Below, piece by piece: positions 44,017 to 56,133 of a DNA stretch of 64,000 nt. The stretch's first letter is position 1. Each line of letters starts with the position of its first letter. Made by a program: the position numbers and the translations under genes. Origin of the DNA: Pleurodeles waltl (lineage: Eukaryota > Chordata > Amphibia > Caudata > Salamandridae); contig NC_090450.1 in assembly GCF_031143425.1 (NCBI RefSeq), forward strand, positions 170,609,272 to 170,673,271, in the 5' to 3' direction. The notes beneath the pieces are model-generated. The model searched no databases and had not been told where the DNA came from. It worked only from the letters and a program-made list of their open reading frames with translations.

Positions 44017-46962
44017 TTAGTTAGGAAAAAGCCAAGTTTTAATCAACTTCCTAAACTGTAAATAACATGTTTCAGCCCTGATATTTAGAGGGAGGGAATT
44101 CCAGCACTTAGCTGCAGCCACAGTGAAGGCTTTATCACCCCACTTCACTCTGCAAGTGCGGGGAACATGAATGTAGTAAGCTGACACTGATCTAAGATGC
44201 CTCTTAGGTTTATACCAGCCTAATTTAGCGGACAGATATTTAGAACCTTGGCCATGCACGGCTTTGAAAGACAAGCAAAGGAATTTAAAAATAATCCGCT
44301 GAGCCACCGGAACCCAGTGCAGTTGTCTGAGACTACTTCTAACAGAGGTCCAACGGGGAAGCTTAAGAACTGCTCTGGCGGCTGAATTCTGAATCAGCTG
44401 TAGCCTATTAAGAAGGACTTTATCTAAGTTGAGAAAAAAAGCATTGCAATAATCCATTTTAGATATTACCAAAGCTAAGGTGGCGGCAACTCTCCATTTA
44501 TGCTGAAGAAAAGGAAAAACTTTCCTTGAAATTTTAATCAACCATAAACCAATTTTGACCATGTGGTTTACCTGATATTTGAAGGACAGTTGATTGTCAA
44601 ACATAACACCCAGATTTTTGCTAAATTTAGAAGGGGTAGGCAGAGAACCACAATCTGATCGCCACCAGCGTGGATTCCAGTATTTAACACCAGATCCAAA
44701 ACAGAGAATTTCAGTCTTAGAAGCATTCAGTTTCAACCAGTTAGACCCCTTCCAGTTGCTAACCTCCTTCATACAAAGGTTAAAACGGTCCGCCACCTCC
44801 TCCCAGTTTTATTAACTGGGATAATAAGCTGTGTGTCGTCTGCATATGAAGAGGGGTTAAAGCCAAAAGATCGAACCAAGTTGGCTAGCGGGGCAACATA
44901 GATATTGAACAAGGTAGGGCTCAATGGGGAACCCTGTGTCCCACAAGGAAGGAGGTAAGGTGTGGAATCAAAGTTACCACATCTTACCGTAGTCCATCTA
45001 TTAGTTAAAAAAGATTCTAACAATTTCAAGGCCCTACCTCTGACACCTACTGGATAGAGATTGGCTGTCAAAATCTGGGAAGAAATAGTATCAAAGGCTG
45101 CAGATAAATCTAATAGAACTAGAATGGCACCTTGTCCCTCATCCACAAGTCTTCTAATAGAATCAGTGGAGGAGATAAGGGCCGTTTCCGTACTATGAGG
45201 TTTCCTGAAGCCATGCTGTGAGGAATCTAAAGCTTCCACTTCCCCAAGAAAATCCGCTAGTGCCTTATTCATGATTTTCTCTAGGATCTTGGCAAAGAAA
45301 GAAAGGAGCGCAATTGGCTGTAAATTCTCAAGGTCCTGCACATCTCCAAGTGGTTTCTTCTTTACGGGAACTACTATGGTCTCCTTCCATCTAGAAGGAT
45401 AACATCCAGATTTAAGAATTTCCTGAAAAATCAGAATTAAAGTCCGAGCTATATAGTCAGGGACCATATGAATCACTGAAGGAGGACATGGATCTAAAGG
45501 GGAGCCAGACTTCATATTCAAGATTTGTTTGCTAAGATCATCAAGAGACGGACAAGGAAAATCAGACAGAGTTAATTCACTAGCTAACGGACCGGGAGAA
45601 GTACAGGGAATTAACTCCCAACTGTCATCAAGAGGGGCAAAGTTAGCATAAGAGCAAAGGATCTTGTTCTCAAAATGCTTTGCTACCTTGTCACAGTACT
45701 CTTGTGTATTTACTAGATCAGGTGGCTTAGAGGGAGTGGATAATTCCTTGATCACCTTAAATAGCTCTCTTGGAACATTCAATGCCTCCTGAACCTTAAC
45801 CGTATAAAAGGTAGACTTGGCCTTGAAACGGGCCGCTCTATACATTTTAAAGGTAGACTTGAGTAGCTCCCTTTCCTCTGGGCCAATATTCAATTTCCAC
45901 TGTCTCTCCAATTGACGACATTTCCTTTGGAGAGCCTTCAATTCACTAGTGAGCCATGGTTGGTAAAACATATTCCTACTAATGGGCCTAAGGATCTTGG
46001 GAGGTGCCAATTGAGACATAACAGTCTCCAGGCCCTGATAAAGGCTATCAAGATGGGGCAGAGAAAATTTATTGTCCTTTACCAAGGTATTTTCAAAAGG
46101 TGGTATCAGTTCTACCTATTTCATTTGTTTCCATGGTCTGAATACTTGATTCTTCCTATTACAAGGGGGGTACACTTCAATGCCATTTTAAATAGCAGGA
46201 GATGATGGTCGGTCCAGCTTAACAGAGAATTAGTTAGCTCTATACACGAATCAGTACACACAAAGACCCATCCAGTATATGACTGGCTGTATGCGTGGCA
46301 GTAGAGACTTTAAGGGTCCAGTCTAAAGCTGACATCAACTCCAAGAATTCATGGATCATAGGATTAGAGGATTCATCAAAAGGAATATTAAAGTCTCCTA
46401 AAATAATAGCCTTAGGAGACATAATCATAGGGTCCAAAAGGGAAATCCAAGATTGAAGAAAATTTCCAAAAGAACCAGGAGGTCTGTAGATCAGTAACCC
46501 CTCAAGAAACACCTGGCGATTCTGTGAAATCTTGAATGCCATTGCTTCACAAGTTTCAGAAGAGGAGTTCGTCCAAGTGCAGGAGAGCGTAGATCTACAA
46601 ATAATGGCCAATCCACCTCCTCGACCCAAAGGTCTGTCCAATCTATAATATGTATATTCCGGCGGAGTTGCCTCAATAAAATCCGGATCAGATTCTACCT
46701 TACCCCAGGTTTCTGTTAAAAAAAGACAGTCAATATGCCAGACTTGCATCTCTCGGATTTCTAGCTTGTGTTTGGGGAGTGACCGAACATTGACTAGTGC
46801 CTGACAAATCGGCTTATTTAAATTCCCCAACTTTGCTTTATTGTTGTGTTCCATTCTGGCTTCCCTCAAAGTCAGGGGAGCACATAGTTGCCAATTACAA
46901 ACCTCGCATCTCCAATCAAACCTCCAAACTACTGGAACCTTATGGTTGCAGAACTGAGCCAT
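44017..46962 (-). pseudogene. CR1/L2-like endonuclease-reverse transcriptase, frameshifted
   Basis: The N-terminus (46962-46240) has a CEVCNWQLC motif, then the endonuclease: ALVNVRSLPKHKLEIREM, DCLFLTETWG, RGGGLAIICRS, AIILGDFNIP. After a frame change near 46245 a WTDHHLLLF motif follows. The RT (46085-44769) shows ELFKVIKELSTPSKPPDL, SRWKETIVVPVKKKPLGDV, QPIALLSFFAKILEKIMN, SSQHGFRKPHSTETAL, LVLLDLSAAFDTI, GTQGSPLSPTLFNIY and catalytic SYADDTQLII. A one-base shift near 44795 leads to 44796-44017: NWLKLNASKTEILCFG, YCNAFFLNLDK, SLRQLHWVPVAQRI and AAAKCWNSLPLNIR, the complete C-terminal CR1/L2 pattern. Only about three frame breaks in 980 codons. Confidence 0.87.
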
Positions 46963-46985
46963 CCCCCTGCCTTTAAATATGTCAG

Positions 46986-47400
46986 GATGAGAATAATTTA
47001 AAAAAAGACCAGAGTTTCTGGCCCCTGGGCCCGTCAGGGCACGGACAGGCTTGCCTTAGGCGCGCTTTTGGTGCCACGGCGGCGCGGTTGCTCTCCTGTT
47101 CGCATTTAAGGACGTGAGGTCTAAGGACCTGCGTCAACTAGAGCGCTAACCTGGCAGCGTGTGTATATGAGGACCGGAAGAAGGGCTCTAACACACCCTC
47201 ACTTCCGCCTCGCAACACCAGAAAACAGCAAGTTACACACCCGTATTTTCAACACACTTTAAAATACACAGAGAAATAATCCCCAATAAACAAGCCCCAT
47301 AAAAGCCCCACCGAATGAATAAAAACAATGTATTTAATCCTAAAAGATGTTTTCTTTTAAAAACAACAGTGTCCTCAGAGAGAGCGCGCTTACCTAGTGA
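46986..47400 (-). promoter_or_regulatory. GC-rich 5' region of the LINE, possible promoter
   Basis: Between 47030 and 47220 the sequence is CpG-rich (GGCGCGCTTTTGG, CACGGCGGCGCGG, CTTCCGCCTCGC) and lies directly upstream of the LINE ORF. A role as LINE 5' UTR and promoter is inferred from position. The rest up to 47400 is AT-rich without motifs. Confidence 0.45.
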
Positions 47401-49788
47401 TCAATAAATCTGATCTTTGTCAAGAAAATGTGAAGAATTGAAGAACTGGTTCTACTGGCCGAATATAGGTATTGTGGGGGTTTCTGAGGGCTTGGAGACA
47501 GCACAATCGGATATGGGGGAATTGGTTGGCTTAACCATTAAGGGAGCCCTTGAGTAGGGAGATTGTAGAGCTACCCGCACAACACCTGTTATTTGCAGAG
47601 CACATTGTGTCCCAGCAGGGACTCCTAAGGCAGGAGAAAGGCCACATACTGTCATCCCCTATTTCTAGGATTACTGGATCAAGGAGTTATTTTTGAGTAT
47701 AGCTAGATCGAAAAAGAGCATATCTTCTGAGAGAAGGTTCACTTTCTCTTATTTCCCAGACTTAACGTGAGAGGCGACCATGAGGCAAAAAGAGTTCAGA
47801 GCTTTACTTTCAGAATGTAAGGCTTAAGCCTTCTCTGACACAATCTTAGGCACAAACTTGATTGTCAGCTGGAGGGGGAACTTTCAGGATTTTTCAGGTC
47901 CAAGTTGGGCACGTAATTTTGTCTCTGCACACAATGCTTCTGTGGCTGGGAACGGAGACAGCGGGGCAGGGTGAGGCGTGTTGGGGGTCTTGTGCATAAA
48001 GTTCTAGGAGTATTGCGAGGGTTCATGGACACAGGCTCAGGGTTCTTGGGGAAGTATTAGGGTTCTGGGTTGCTTTGCTGAGCTATAAATTATGGCACAC
48101 AGTATATGAACTTGGATCTTGAAGCACTTCGAGGTACTTTGGTAAGTTGGGGTCTTGGCATGAGATGCTTGACATTTAAATATTGTTGATCGACAAATTG
48201 CTGGGGGAGCAATCCTTTCCTCTTCCTCTCACTTCTCAGGCTGGAGCTGGGTGTGGGGTGGTAGCAGTGGGTGAGGGCTCCCCATATTTGGAGATAGATG
48301 CACCACATTGCATCCTTTTGGCTACGGAGGGGAGGGTGCACCATACAACTAGGAGGGTTCTGTCGGGTAGTGGGGTAGATCAAAGGATCAACTAGGGTGG
48401 TGAGGGAAGCAAAAGAAGAACAAAAATTGGAAAGGACTTTGCAAAGGTAATCTTGGGGTAATTAAGATGAGGAGTTATGAGGCTATGGGCTTTAAGGCTT
48501 CATGGTTTTTCCTGGTTTTCAGTATGTCTTCTGCGTGCTGCGGGCATTGTCTCAAACAATGGCTAAAATGACATTGGTCAGTTTTATTGCTGATGGTTTC
48601 AACAACAGGGACAAAAGAGCTGCCATCTTTGAGTGGCTAAAGCACTTTAAGCCTAACATTATTTTATTACAAGAAACACATTAGGTGTCTAGGAAACAAA
48701 AGAGGAGAAAATGAAGCACTTGGGGCCATGAGATGTATTTTTATCTTCTGCTATGATGACGCAGAGGGGGTCACTTTCCTGGTTAGAGATGATTTACAAG
48801 TGAAATACCATCAAGTGACTAAGAATCAGACAGGGTACTGGGCTGTTCTTCCAACAGAGTTAGGACCCTGCAGAATTTATGAAGGAGTTAATAAATAATC
48901 AGACTTTCCAACACCCGGTCTATGAAGAAGGGGATTGTGTGGGCCACTTCTTAGCCTGGCACGTCAAAGAGAGTAAGACTTACAACCTGATTTCACAGGC
49001 TAAGAACCCTTGTACTGACCAGCTCGAGGATGAGGCAGAGGCAATTGAACAAGTCTTTTATGACTTTACAACCACTATACAGAAGATTGACGGGGTAGAG
49101 AGCCACATTCTTAAATGTCTGGATCTGCCCTTCCTGACATCTGAGGACTCCACTAGGTTAACAAACCCAAAATCAGAGAGAGGGGTATTAGAGATAGTAG
49201 AACAGTATGCCTGTGATAAGGCCCAGGGGGAAAAAGATTTTTGCCTGAAATTGTACAAAACTTTTTCATCAGTCCTGTCAGGGTCTTTGACCATCCTAAT
49301 CAACAGCCTCCTAAGCTGAGAGTGGGTACCAAACTCTTTCCTCAGATGGGTTTTGATTAACATTCACTAGGTCTTGTAGACCAATTACTATAATAAATAT
49401 AGATTACAAATTATGCACCAAAATCCTAGCTAACTAGATTTATATTGTGGCCCCCAATTTGGTCTCCCTGGATCAAGCCAGGTTTATCAGTGGTCGCAGT
49501 TTTTGCAAACCCCCACCTTATGGCTGAATTATTGACTTGGTGCCTCTATTCCAGCTGCTAGCATTCTGTTGGATGCAGAAAAGGCATTTGACTTTATGAG
49601 CTGGGAGTGTTCATTCCAAATTATGAGTAAATTTGGCAGTCTACTATAGCTCACAAGGTCAATTCATTTGAATTTTTCAGATAGGCAAGGGAAATTTTTT
49701 AGGGATATTTAGAAACCAGTCCTGGAGAAGATATGTGATCTAGAAATCTGGATGCGACTTCCACCATTGATAATTGGCAGAATAACAC
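47400..49788 (+). pseudogene. L1 (ORF1 and first part of ORF2), interrupted by Harbinger H3
   Basis: ORF1 pieces at about 47430-47960 contain VGVSEGLETAQSDMGELVGL and further blocks typical of L1 ORF1p in changing frames. ORF2 begins at about 48560: MAKMTLVSFIADGFNNRDKR, then HFKPNIILLQETH. Most of the endonuclease is deleted or decayed. The linker is at 48879-49319, the RT start is at about 49555 (ASILLDAEKAFDFMSWE), and most of the RT core including YxDD is missing. The sequence reaches PLIIGRITL at 49788, where H3 is inserted. The reading continues at 58243. Confidence 0.75.
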
Positions 49789-50678
49789 TTAGGCCCTCAT
49801 AATGAACATGGCAGTAAACACCGCTCCGCCGGCGTTGGCAGTAAGTACTGCCAACAGTCAGGCAGTCTGGCACGCCAAATTATGAACCACCTGAAAAACA
49901 GGCAGCCTGAAAACCACTCACCGCCAGCAGAGGAGTTCCGACAACGGTGGCAGAGGCTGCCCACAGGCCGAGTGAAAGGCCCTACCCACCCATCAAATAA
50001 TGAAGCACTAGACTGCCGTCAGTTCCGGGGCGAGAACCACCGCCACGCAAAGCCAGGTGGAAATGAACCAAGTAAAAGGCAACACTCACTGTAGGCTCAC
50101 ACAACACGCCGACGCAGACATGGATAGAGAGTTGCAAATCATGCCAGCCCTGCTCCTTGCCATATACCTCCACGACCGAGACCGCCGAGGAAGACGATGA
50201 CGGTAAGCACTGCAACCTACTAAACAAGGGAAGAAAGAGCACAGTTACATACCCACCTAATCCACCCACCCCGCAATGCACCCACAACCCCTCACAACAG
50301 CCCAAGCCATACACCCCAGAGCAAGTGGTACTTACCCGACCCAAGGCCAAGACAACCTGCCTGAAGTACACACATGTGCACAACACCCCCCCCACAAAGA
50401 AACAATGAACCACGGATCGGATCCAGAGTGTGCCAAAACCAACACTGGCCACACGAACTTTTATTAAGCTCCAGGAGCAACAGAAGTCCATCAGAAGGCC
50501 AATAGCCAGTCCATAGTCTGAAGTCTGATGGGCCCAAATGGCCCCAACTTGACTTCCACCAGTGCAAAGGTACTCCATCTCAAAGGGGCAACAATGGGGC
50601 ATCTAGGCACCTCAGGGAACAGGGGCAGGGGGTGGTGGGGGTGGGGACTTGTGACTGGGAGGGGGGCTTGGCTTTAGG

Positions 50679-53053
50679 TTAGGGAGGTGGAGGGGGCTTG
50701 GGTCTGGTCCTTGAAGCTAGTGGAGCGGCCTTGGACTGAGGTGCGGCAGATGTTCCTGGGCCAGCAAAGGGTCTCTTGCTCACAGGGGAGGTAGCATGGG
50801 AATGGGAAAGGCAGACAGGGGTGGGCTGTGACGTGCGAGGAGTGGACAGGGCAAGGAGGTGGGCACGTTTAGGGACGAGACGGGGTGGGCCAGTAGGTTC
50901 GAATAGGTAAACACGGGATAGGAAACGTTTTTTGGGGGCAATCGGGGTGGACCTGGAGGAAGGTGTGGGAGTGGAGGTAGAGGGAGTGGTTGTGACAGGT
51001 GTAGGTGTGCGTGACGTGGGTACAGGTGACTGTACAGTATGCTGAGGTGTGGTGGATGTGTGTAAGGTGGGTGTTTTGGAACGTTGAGTGTCTTGGGAGG
51101 AGGGAGAGTGGACACAGTGGGACAAGACAGGCTGCCAGTGTAAATGTATAATGTCTGTGTGTCTGCAAGTTTGGTGAGTGTGCTGCATGTGTCAACCAAA
51201 GTCGTTGTGGTGAGTGCAGGTGTGGTGTCTGGGTCATATGAATGGAAGTCTGATTTGTGGTGACTGCCAGAATGGGGTCAGCAACAGTGAATGAGGGTGT
51301 TGTGCCCGTGAATGTGCATGTAGAGGTGACAGACAGGGAAGTGGAAGAGGTGGACACAATGGTGGAAGTGGATGTTGGTGTGTGTGCCTTTGTATGTTGG
51401 CTGTGTGTATGCCTGTGGTGGGAAGTGTGGTGCTTGTGTTTTGCAGTGTGCTTCTTGTGTGTTGAGGTGTGTGCATGGCTGTCAGAATGTGTGCTTGGGG
51501 CAGGTGAAGGGAGTGGGGTGCTGGAAGGGGTAGAGGTGGTTGAAGGGGGGACAGAATGACCAGGGACACTGGCTGCCGTCAAAGAGGAGGCCAGAGCCTG
51601 AAAAGATCTCTGGAGGACAGACACAGCACTGTGAATGTCATCCAGAGGCATTGGTCTGCTGCACCTCTGATGCTAGTCCCTGGATGGCATTGACAATGGT
51701 TGTCTGCCCTACAGAGATGGTCCTCAGGAGGGCAGCAGGGCAGACTGGGGCAGAGGAGGAGGTGCCTGGGGCGAAGGAGACTCCCACCCTTCTGGGTGAG
51801 CGGGCACAGGCAACTCGGTGGGGAGCAAATGGGAGGGCCGTGATGGTATGGGGTGGTGGAAGATGACACAGAATGGGTGGGCCCACTAGGGTCCGCACGG
51901 AAGCTCCTATCGGAGGAGGTATCAGAGTCACTACCTCCAGTGGTAGTTGCCTTCCCCATGGTAATCCCCTCACCCTCCAACCCACTGGTCCCCTTGGCGT
52001 TGCTCGACTCTGCCTCCGTGGAACCGGGGGCCGCTGCATCCCCACTCGCTGGTGCCCCAGCTTCCTCGCCAGATGATGCTGATGTACACAGACAACACAA
52101 GAGAACAGGAATGGGGAGACAAAACAGGAGAGACACTTGTAAATAGCTGAATGGAGGTACATAACTGGTTCACACATACACCCACCCTGCAAATATTCCA
52201 CCATCCAACACCTACTGCTATAAACATGGCTATGCCCCTGACTAGTGGCCACAACCCTGCTCTACAGCCATTTCCAACATCACAGAAGGACCTGAAGTAC
52301 TGCAGTCCTGACCCTTACAACCCAGCTCCCCACGGGGGCCATGATGTAAAAGGACATCAGTCAGAGTCCCTGCCATTAGACAGCATACATACTACGCACA
52401 CTCACACATCCATCAAGGAGGCATGCAATGGTTTCTGTACTCACCCCCTTGTGTCTGCTGTGCAGCCTTCAAGCGCCCGTCCAGGTCTGAATACGCCACC
52501 GCCAGAATGCAGCACATTAGGGGGGTCAGGGCCCGACAGGCACCCCTTCCTCGTTGGGAGGACTTCCCCAGCATGGCCTCGAAGGTCCTCCTCACCCAGC
52601 ACCGCAGGTCCTCCCACCACTTCCTGCAGTGGGTGCTCTGCCGGGTGTAGACCCCCCATGGTCCTCACCTCCCTGGCGATGGCATGCTAGAGTACCCACT
52701 TCTGATGGGTGCTGACCTATATGGGTTACACAGAAATATTAACACAGAGGTCCGACAATGCCCATTACATACAGCTGGCTATACGTCCCCTATGGGCCGG
52801 ACACTCACAACAGCATAACAGTACCTCACACATGCAGCATGTCATGAATTCCACGATTGTACAGTGTCAAACGTGCACACATGTTTACAGCCATCTACCA
52901 CCATTAGACACATGCATGCCCCCCAATCCACCTACTCACCTGTACCTCTGGTCGACCATAGAGCTTGGCGTACAGGAGTAGGACCCCGTCCATGAGCTTG
53001 TCCAGTTCCTCGCTGGTGAAGGCTGGGGCCCTTTCCCCTGCCACTCGTGCCAT
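50679..53053 (-). pseudogene. H3 gene a: SANT-like protein nested in the transposase intron
   Basis: Exon 1 is 52940-53053 (38 codons, MARVAGERAPAFTSEELDKL..., donor GTACAG|GTGAGT). Exon 2 is 52445-52716 (272 nt) with the SANT core: AIAREVRTMGVYTRQ, HCRKWWEDLRCWVRRTFEAM, then GKSSQRGRGACRALTPLM, LAVAYSDLDGRLKAAQQ; donor GGGG|GTGAGT. Exon 3 runs from 52078 and encodes EEAGAPASGDAAAP, an S/T/D-rich stretch, then ARSPRRVGVSFAPGTSS in a shifted frame, SFQALASSLTAAS, and a His/Thr/Ser/Pro-rich tail to about 50679. Lesions: a TAG in exon 2 (about 52686, where Trp is expected) and frameshifts in exon 3 near 51850, 51660 and 50930. The aromatic pattern W..IA..V...GV......C..RW.DL...V is trihelix-like. 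It differs from gene c in sequence and exon plan. Function is unknown; DNA binding is the likely activity. Confidence 0.75.
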
Positions 53054-53536
53054 TTCCAGGACCAGAGGCAGGACATAGCAGCACACTCAGTGGAGTACCT
53101 GCATGCACGTAATCCGGGAGTCAAGTGAAGTTTGGGTGACGAGATGACGTACGCTCCGCGGCGGTGTGCACTGTCACCGCCGGCAGCGATTATGATACAC
53201 TAATAATCCCCATTGACAACCATGTTAACCAATGAATGGTGACACGGCGGTGAACACCGCCTTACGCTATTACGACAACCGCTAGCCGTATGAGGTCACT
53301 GCCACTACAACATTTCTGGAGTACAGAGGGCAGACATTTTGGCCATTCCTACGCAGTTATTAATTTCTCATTTGCCCCATGCAGGCCCTATTGTCCCCAA
53401 CCCCCATAGGCATGAACAAATATACATTTACTCACCACAACAGTCCTGATGTATCATTGAGGGCATGTCACTTCAGTTTAACATCCTACTATGCATATGT
53501 GTCAGCGACTTGTATGCCAGCAGTGCTGAATATTTA

Positions 53537-54459
53537 GGCCCATATTTATACTTTTTGACGCTAAACTGCGCTAACGCAGTTTAGCGTCAAAAAGTTTTGC
53601 GCCGGCTAACGCCATTCTGAAGCACCATGCGGGCGCCGTATTTATTGAATGGCGTTAGCCGGCGCTAGCAGACCGGCGCTGCCTGGTGTGCGCGAGAAAA
53701 ACCACGTACACCAGGCAGCGCCGGCGTAGGGGGAAAATGGCGCATGGGCGTCTTAAAATGGGGCAAGTCAGGTTACGTCGAAAAAATCGTCGTAACCCGA
53801 CTTGCGCCATTTTTTTTCGACGCCCATCCCCCATCAACATGACTCCTATCATTGTAAAGATAGGAGTCATGCCCCCTTGCCCAATGGCCATGCCCAGGGG
53901 ACTTCGGTCCCCTGGGCATGGTCATTGGGCATAGTGGCATGTAGGGGGGCACAAATAAGGCCCCCCTATGCCACAAAAAATAAAAAATAAAATACTTACC
54001 TGAACTTACCTTAATGTCCATGGGATGGGTCCCTCCGTCCTTGGGTGTCCTCCTGGGGTGGGCAAGGGTGGCAGGGGGGGTCCCTGGGGGCAGGGGAGGG
54101 CACTCTGGGCTCATTTTGAGCCCACTTGTCCCTTAACGCCATGCCTGACCCAGGCGTTAAAAAGCGGCGCAAATGCGCCGTTTTTAGCCACGCCCACTCC
54201 CGGGCGTCTCTTTTGCCCGGGAGTATAAATACCACGTAAAGGCCTGGGAGTCATTTTTTAGACGGGAACGCCTCCCTTGCATATCATTAACGCAAGGAAG
54301 GGGTTCACGCTAAAAAATGACGCACATTCCGGGAACTTTGGCGCTATACGCCTCTAACGCCATAGTATAAATATGGCGTTAGTTGGCGTTAGTTTAGCGT
54401 CGAATTTGCGTCGAAAAAAACGACGCAAATTCGGCGCAAACGGAGTATAAATACGGCCC
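53537..54459. mobile_element. Harbinger-like non-autonomous element, copy B (923 bp)
   Basis: Same family as 2643-3559. The left end is GGCCCATATTTATACTTTTT, the right end GAGTATAAATACGGCCC, and TTA flanks both sides (53534-53536, 54460-54462), giving a perfect duplication. It holds internal foldback segments (TGCGCTAACGCAGTTTAGCG, AATTTGCGTCG...CGACGCAAATT). No gene. It sits in transposase intron 1 of H3, so it is younger than H3. Confidence 0.88.
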
Positions 54460-56133
54460 TTAACATGTTTGGCAGATGTATGTGTATTCCTCACATGTGT
54501 TCTCAACTCCTCCTAGGTACAGACCCATGTGGTGAGGGAGGGCCCCATCGGTTTACAGACCACTTGTTGATTTGGGGACCATGGTGGAGCGTCACATCAT
54601 TATCAATTACAGACTCAACCGTGCTACAATTCATGAACTTTGTGCATTACTGGATCCAGCACTGAGCCCAGCTAATCGGAATCAGCATGCCAGCCCTAAT
54701 GAAGTGCAAGTGCTCTCTGCACTACATTTCCTGGCCATGGGCTCATTTAAAGTGACAGTGGGCATGGGTGCAGGTTTTTCACAGCCAATGTTTAGCATTA
54801 TACTGTCCAGATTCCTGAATTCATTTGTACGACACCTGCAGTCCTATGTGAGGTTTCCCCAAAGTGCTGACCTCCCTGCCTCCCTGCCATCAAGTCAGAA
54901 TTCTATGCCTTTGCCAACATTCCCCATGTGATGGGTGCCATTGATGGAACCCCCATTGCTCTCATCCCCCCAAGAGTAAGTGAACAGGTGTACAGAAACA
55001 GGAAGAACTTTCACTTCATGAACATTCAATTGTTGTGTACTGCAGACCAGTACATCCCACATGTGAATGCCATGTTCCCTGGATCAGTCCATGATTCCTT
55101 TGTGCTGAGGAACAGCAGTGTGCTACACATGATGGAACTTCTACAAGGGAACAGAGGATGAATCATAGGTAAGTGTGTCTGACACTTTTTGGCACATAGC
55201 AGACAGCCAGGCTGTCTGCAACTGAGGGTTGTCAGTGACAGTCCTTTTTTGCCCCCTTTTGCAGGTGATTCTGGCTACCCCAACATGCGCTGGCTCCTGA
55301 CACCAGTGAGGAATCCTAGGACAGATGCAGAGAGGAATTACAATGAGGCCCATGGACGTACTAGGAGGGTGATAGAACGCACAATAGGTCTCCTGAAGGC
55401 TAGATTCTGTTGCCTCCATATCTCTGGGGGATCCCTGGCCTATGAGCCTGAAAAGGTGTGTAGAATAGTGGTGGCCTGCTGCACGCTGCACAACGTGGCT
55501 GTGAGGAAATCTATTCGCCTCTTGGCAGAAGAAGGGGCTGTATATCTAGACCAGCTTCCTCAGAGAGGGGATGAGAGTGATGGTGATGATGAGGAGGAGG
55601 AAGATGTACACTCCAGGAACTGATCCAACTGTACTTCCAGTAACTAAGTGGTACTATTTGATGCTGTTGCTGTCCGTGAAGCATACTGTCAGTATGCCTT
55701 ATCCTCTATGGGGGTGTTGGGTCTATAGACATTGTCACTGTGACCAGGTTTGCATGGGACATGGGACATTATGGACAACTTGTTTGACAAATCTGTTGGC
55801 ACAACCCCATGTTATGCGTGGGGTGCCATTCCTGAAATTAATATATGAATAAATGATTTCAAAGACAATTGCATGCACACTTCCATTTGATTCATCATAA
55901 TGACAGGGGGCATTTACATTGGTGAACAGGTGTTTTATTTGGTGTCAGGGATGCCATTGTGCACTTTACAGTGATGGGAGTGGGCTACTGTTGGATGCCT
56001 ATATTGGCTACATGGTCTCAGCGTTTGTTGGCAGTGGTGATATGTCCATCTGTTATTTACAGTTTTTGGTGGTGTTATTCCACTGTGTGGATGGTGGTTC
56101 AGTGGCACACTTGGAGGATAGTTCTTGTCAGAG

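Larger units (their letters stand above)
43881..46985 (-). mobile_element. CR1/L2-like LINE, nearly complete, minus strand
   Basis: A single large ORF with endonuclease and RT is broken by only a few frameshifts. The 3' end (low coordinates) reads, on the minus strand, GCGCTTTATAAATATACTTA followed by a CATA repeat, the kind of microsatellite end seen on CR1/L2 LINEs instead of poly-A. The 5' side runs into a GC-rich region (46985-47270). It is better preserved than most repeats in the window. Confidence 0.85.
50120..55623 (+). pseudogene. H3 HARBI1-like transposase, three exons, inactivated
   Basis: Exon 1 is 50120-50202 (83 nt, MDRELQIMPALLLAIYLHDR..., donor CG|GTAAGC). Exon 2 is 54517-55168 after CTCCTAG. 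Exon 3 is 55265-55623 after CTTTTGCAG. The phases match those of H2. Protein blocks: VYRPLVDLGTMVERHIIINY, VQVLSALHFLAMGSFKVTVG, D1 in GAIDGTPIALIPP, D2 in FPGSVHDSFVLRNS, E in RVIERTIGLLKARF, and an acidic tail (ESDGDDEEEEDVHSRN). The DDE residues are intact, but stops lie at 50198-50200, 54533-54535 and 55159-55161, and a frameshift near 54890. Intron 1 (4.3 kb) holds gene a in antisense and the inserted 923-bp element, whose right end lies 57 nt before the exon 2 acceptor. An AATAAA signal is at about 55847. Confidence 0.82.

Noticed and set aside
50869..51651. His/Ser/Thr-rich 260-codon ORF taken as an independent gene
   Set aside because: It is the C-terminal part of exon 3 of gene a in H3; SFQALASSLTAAS matches the same position in H2.
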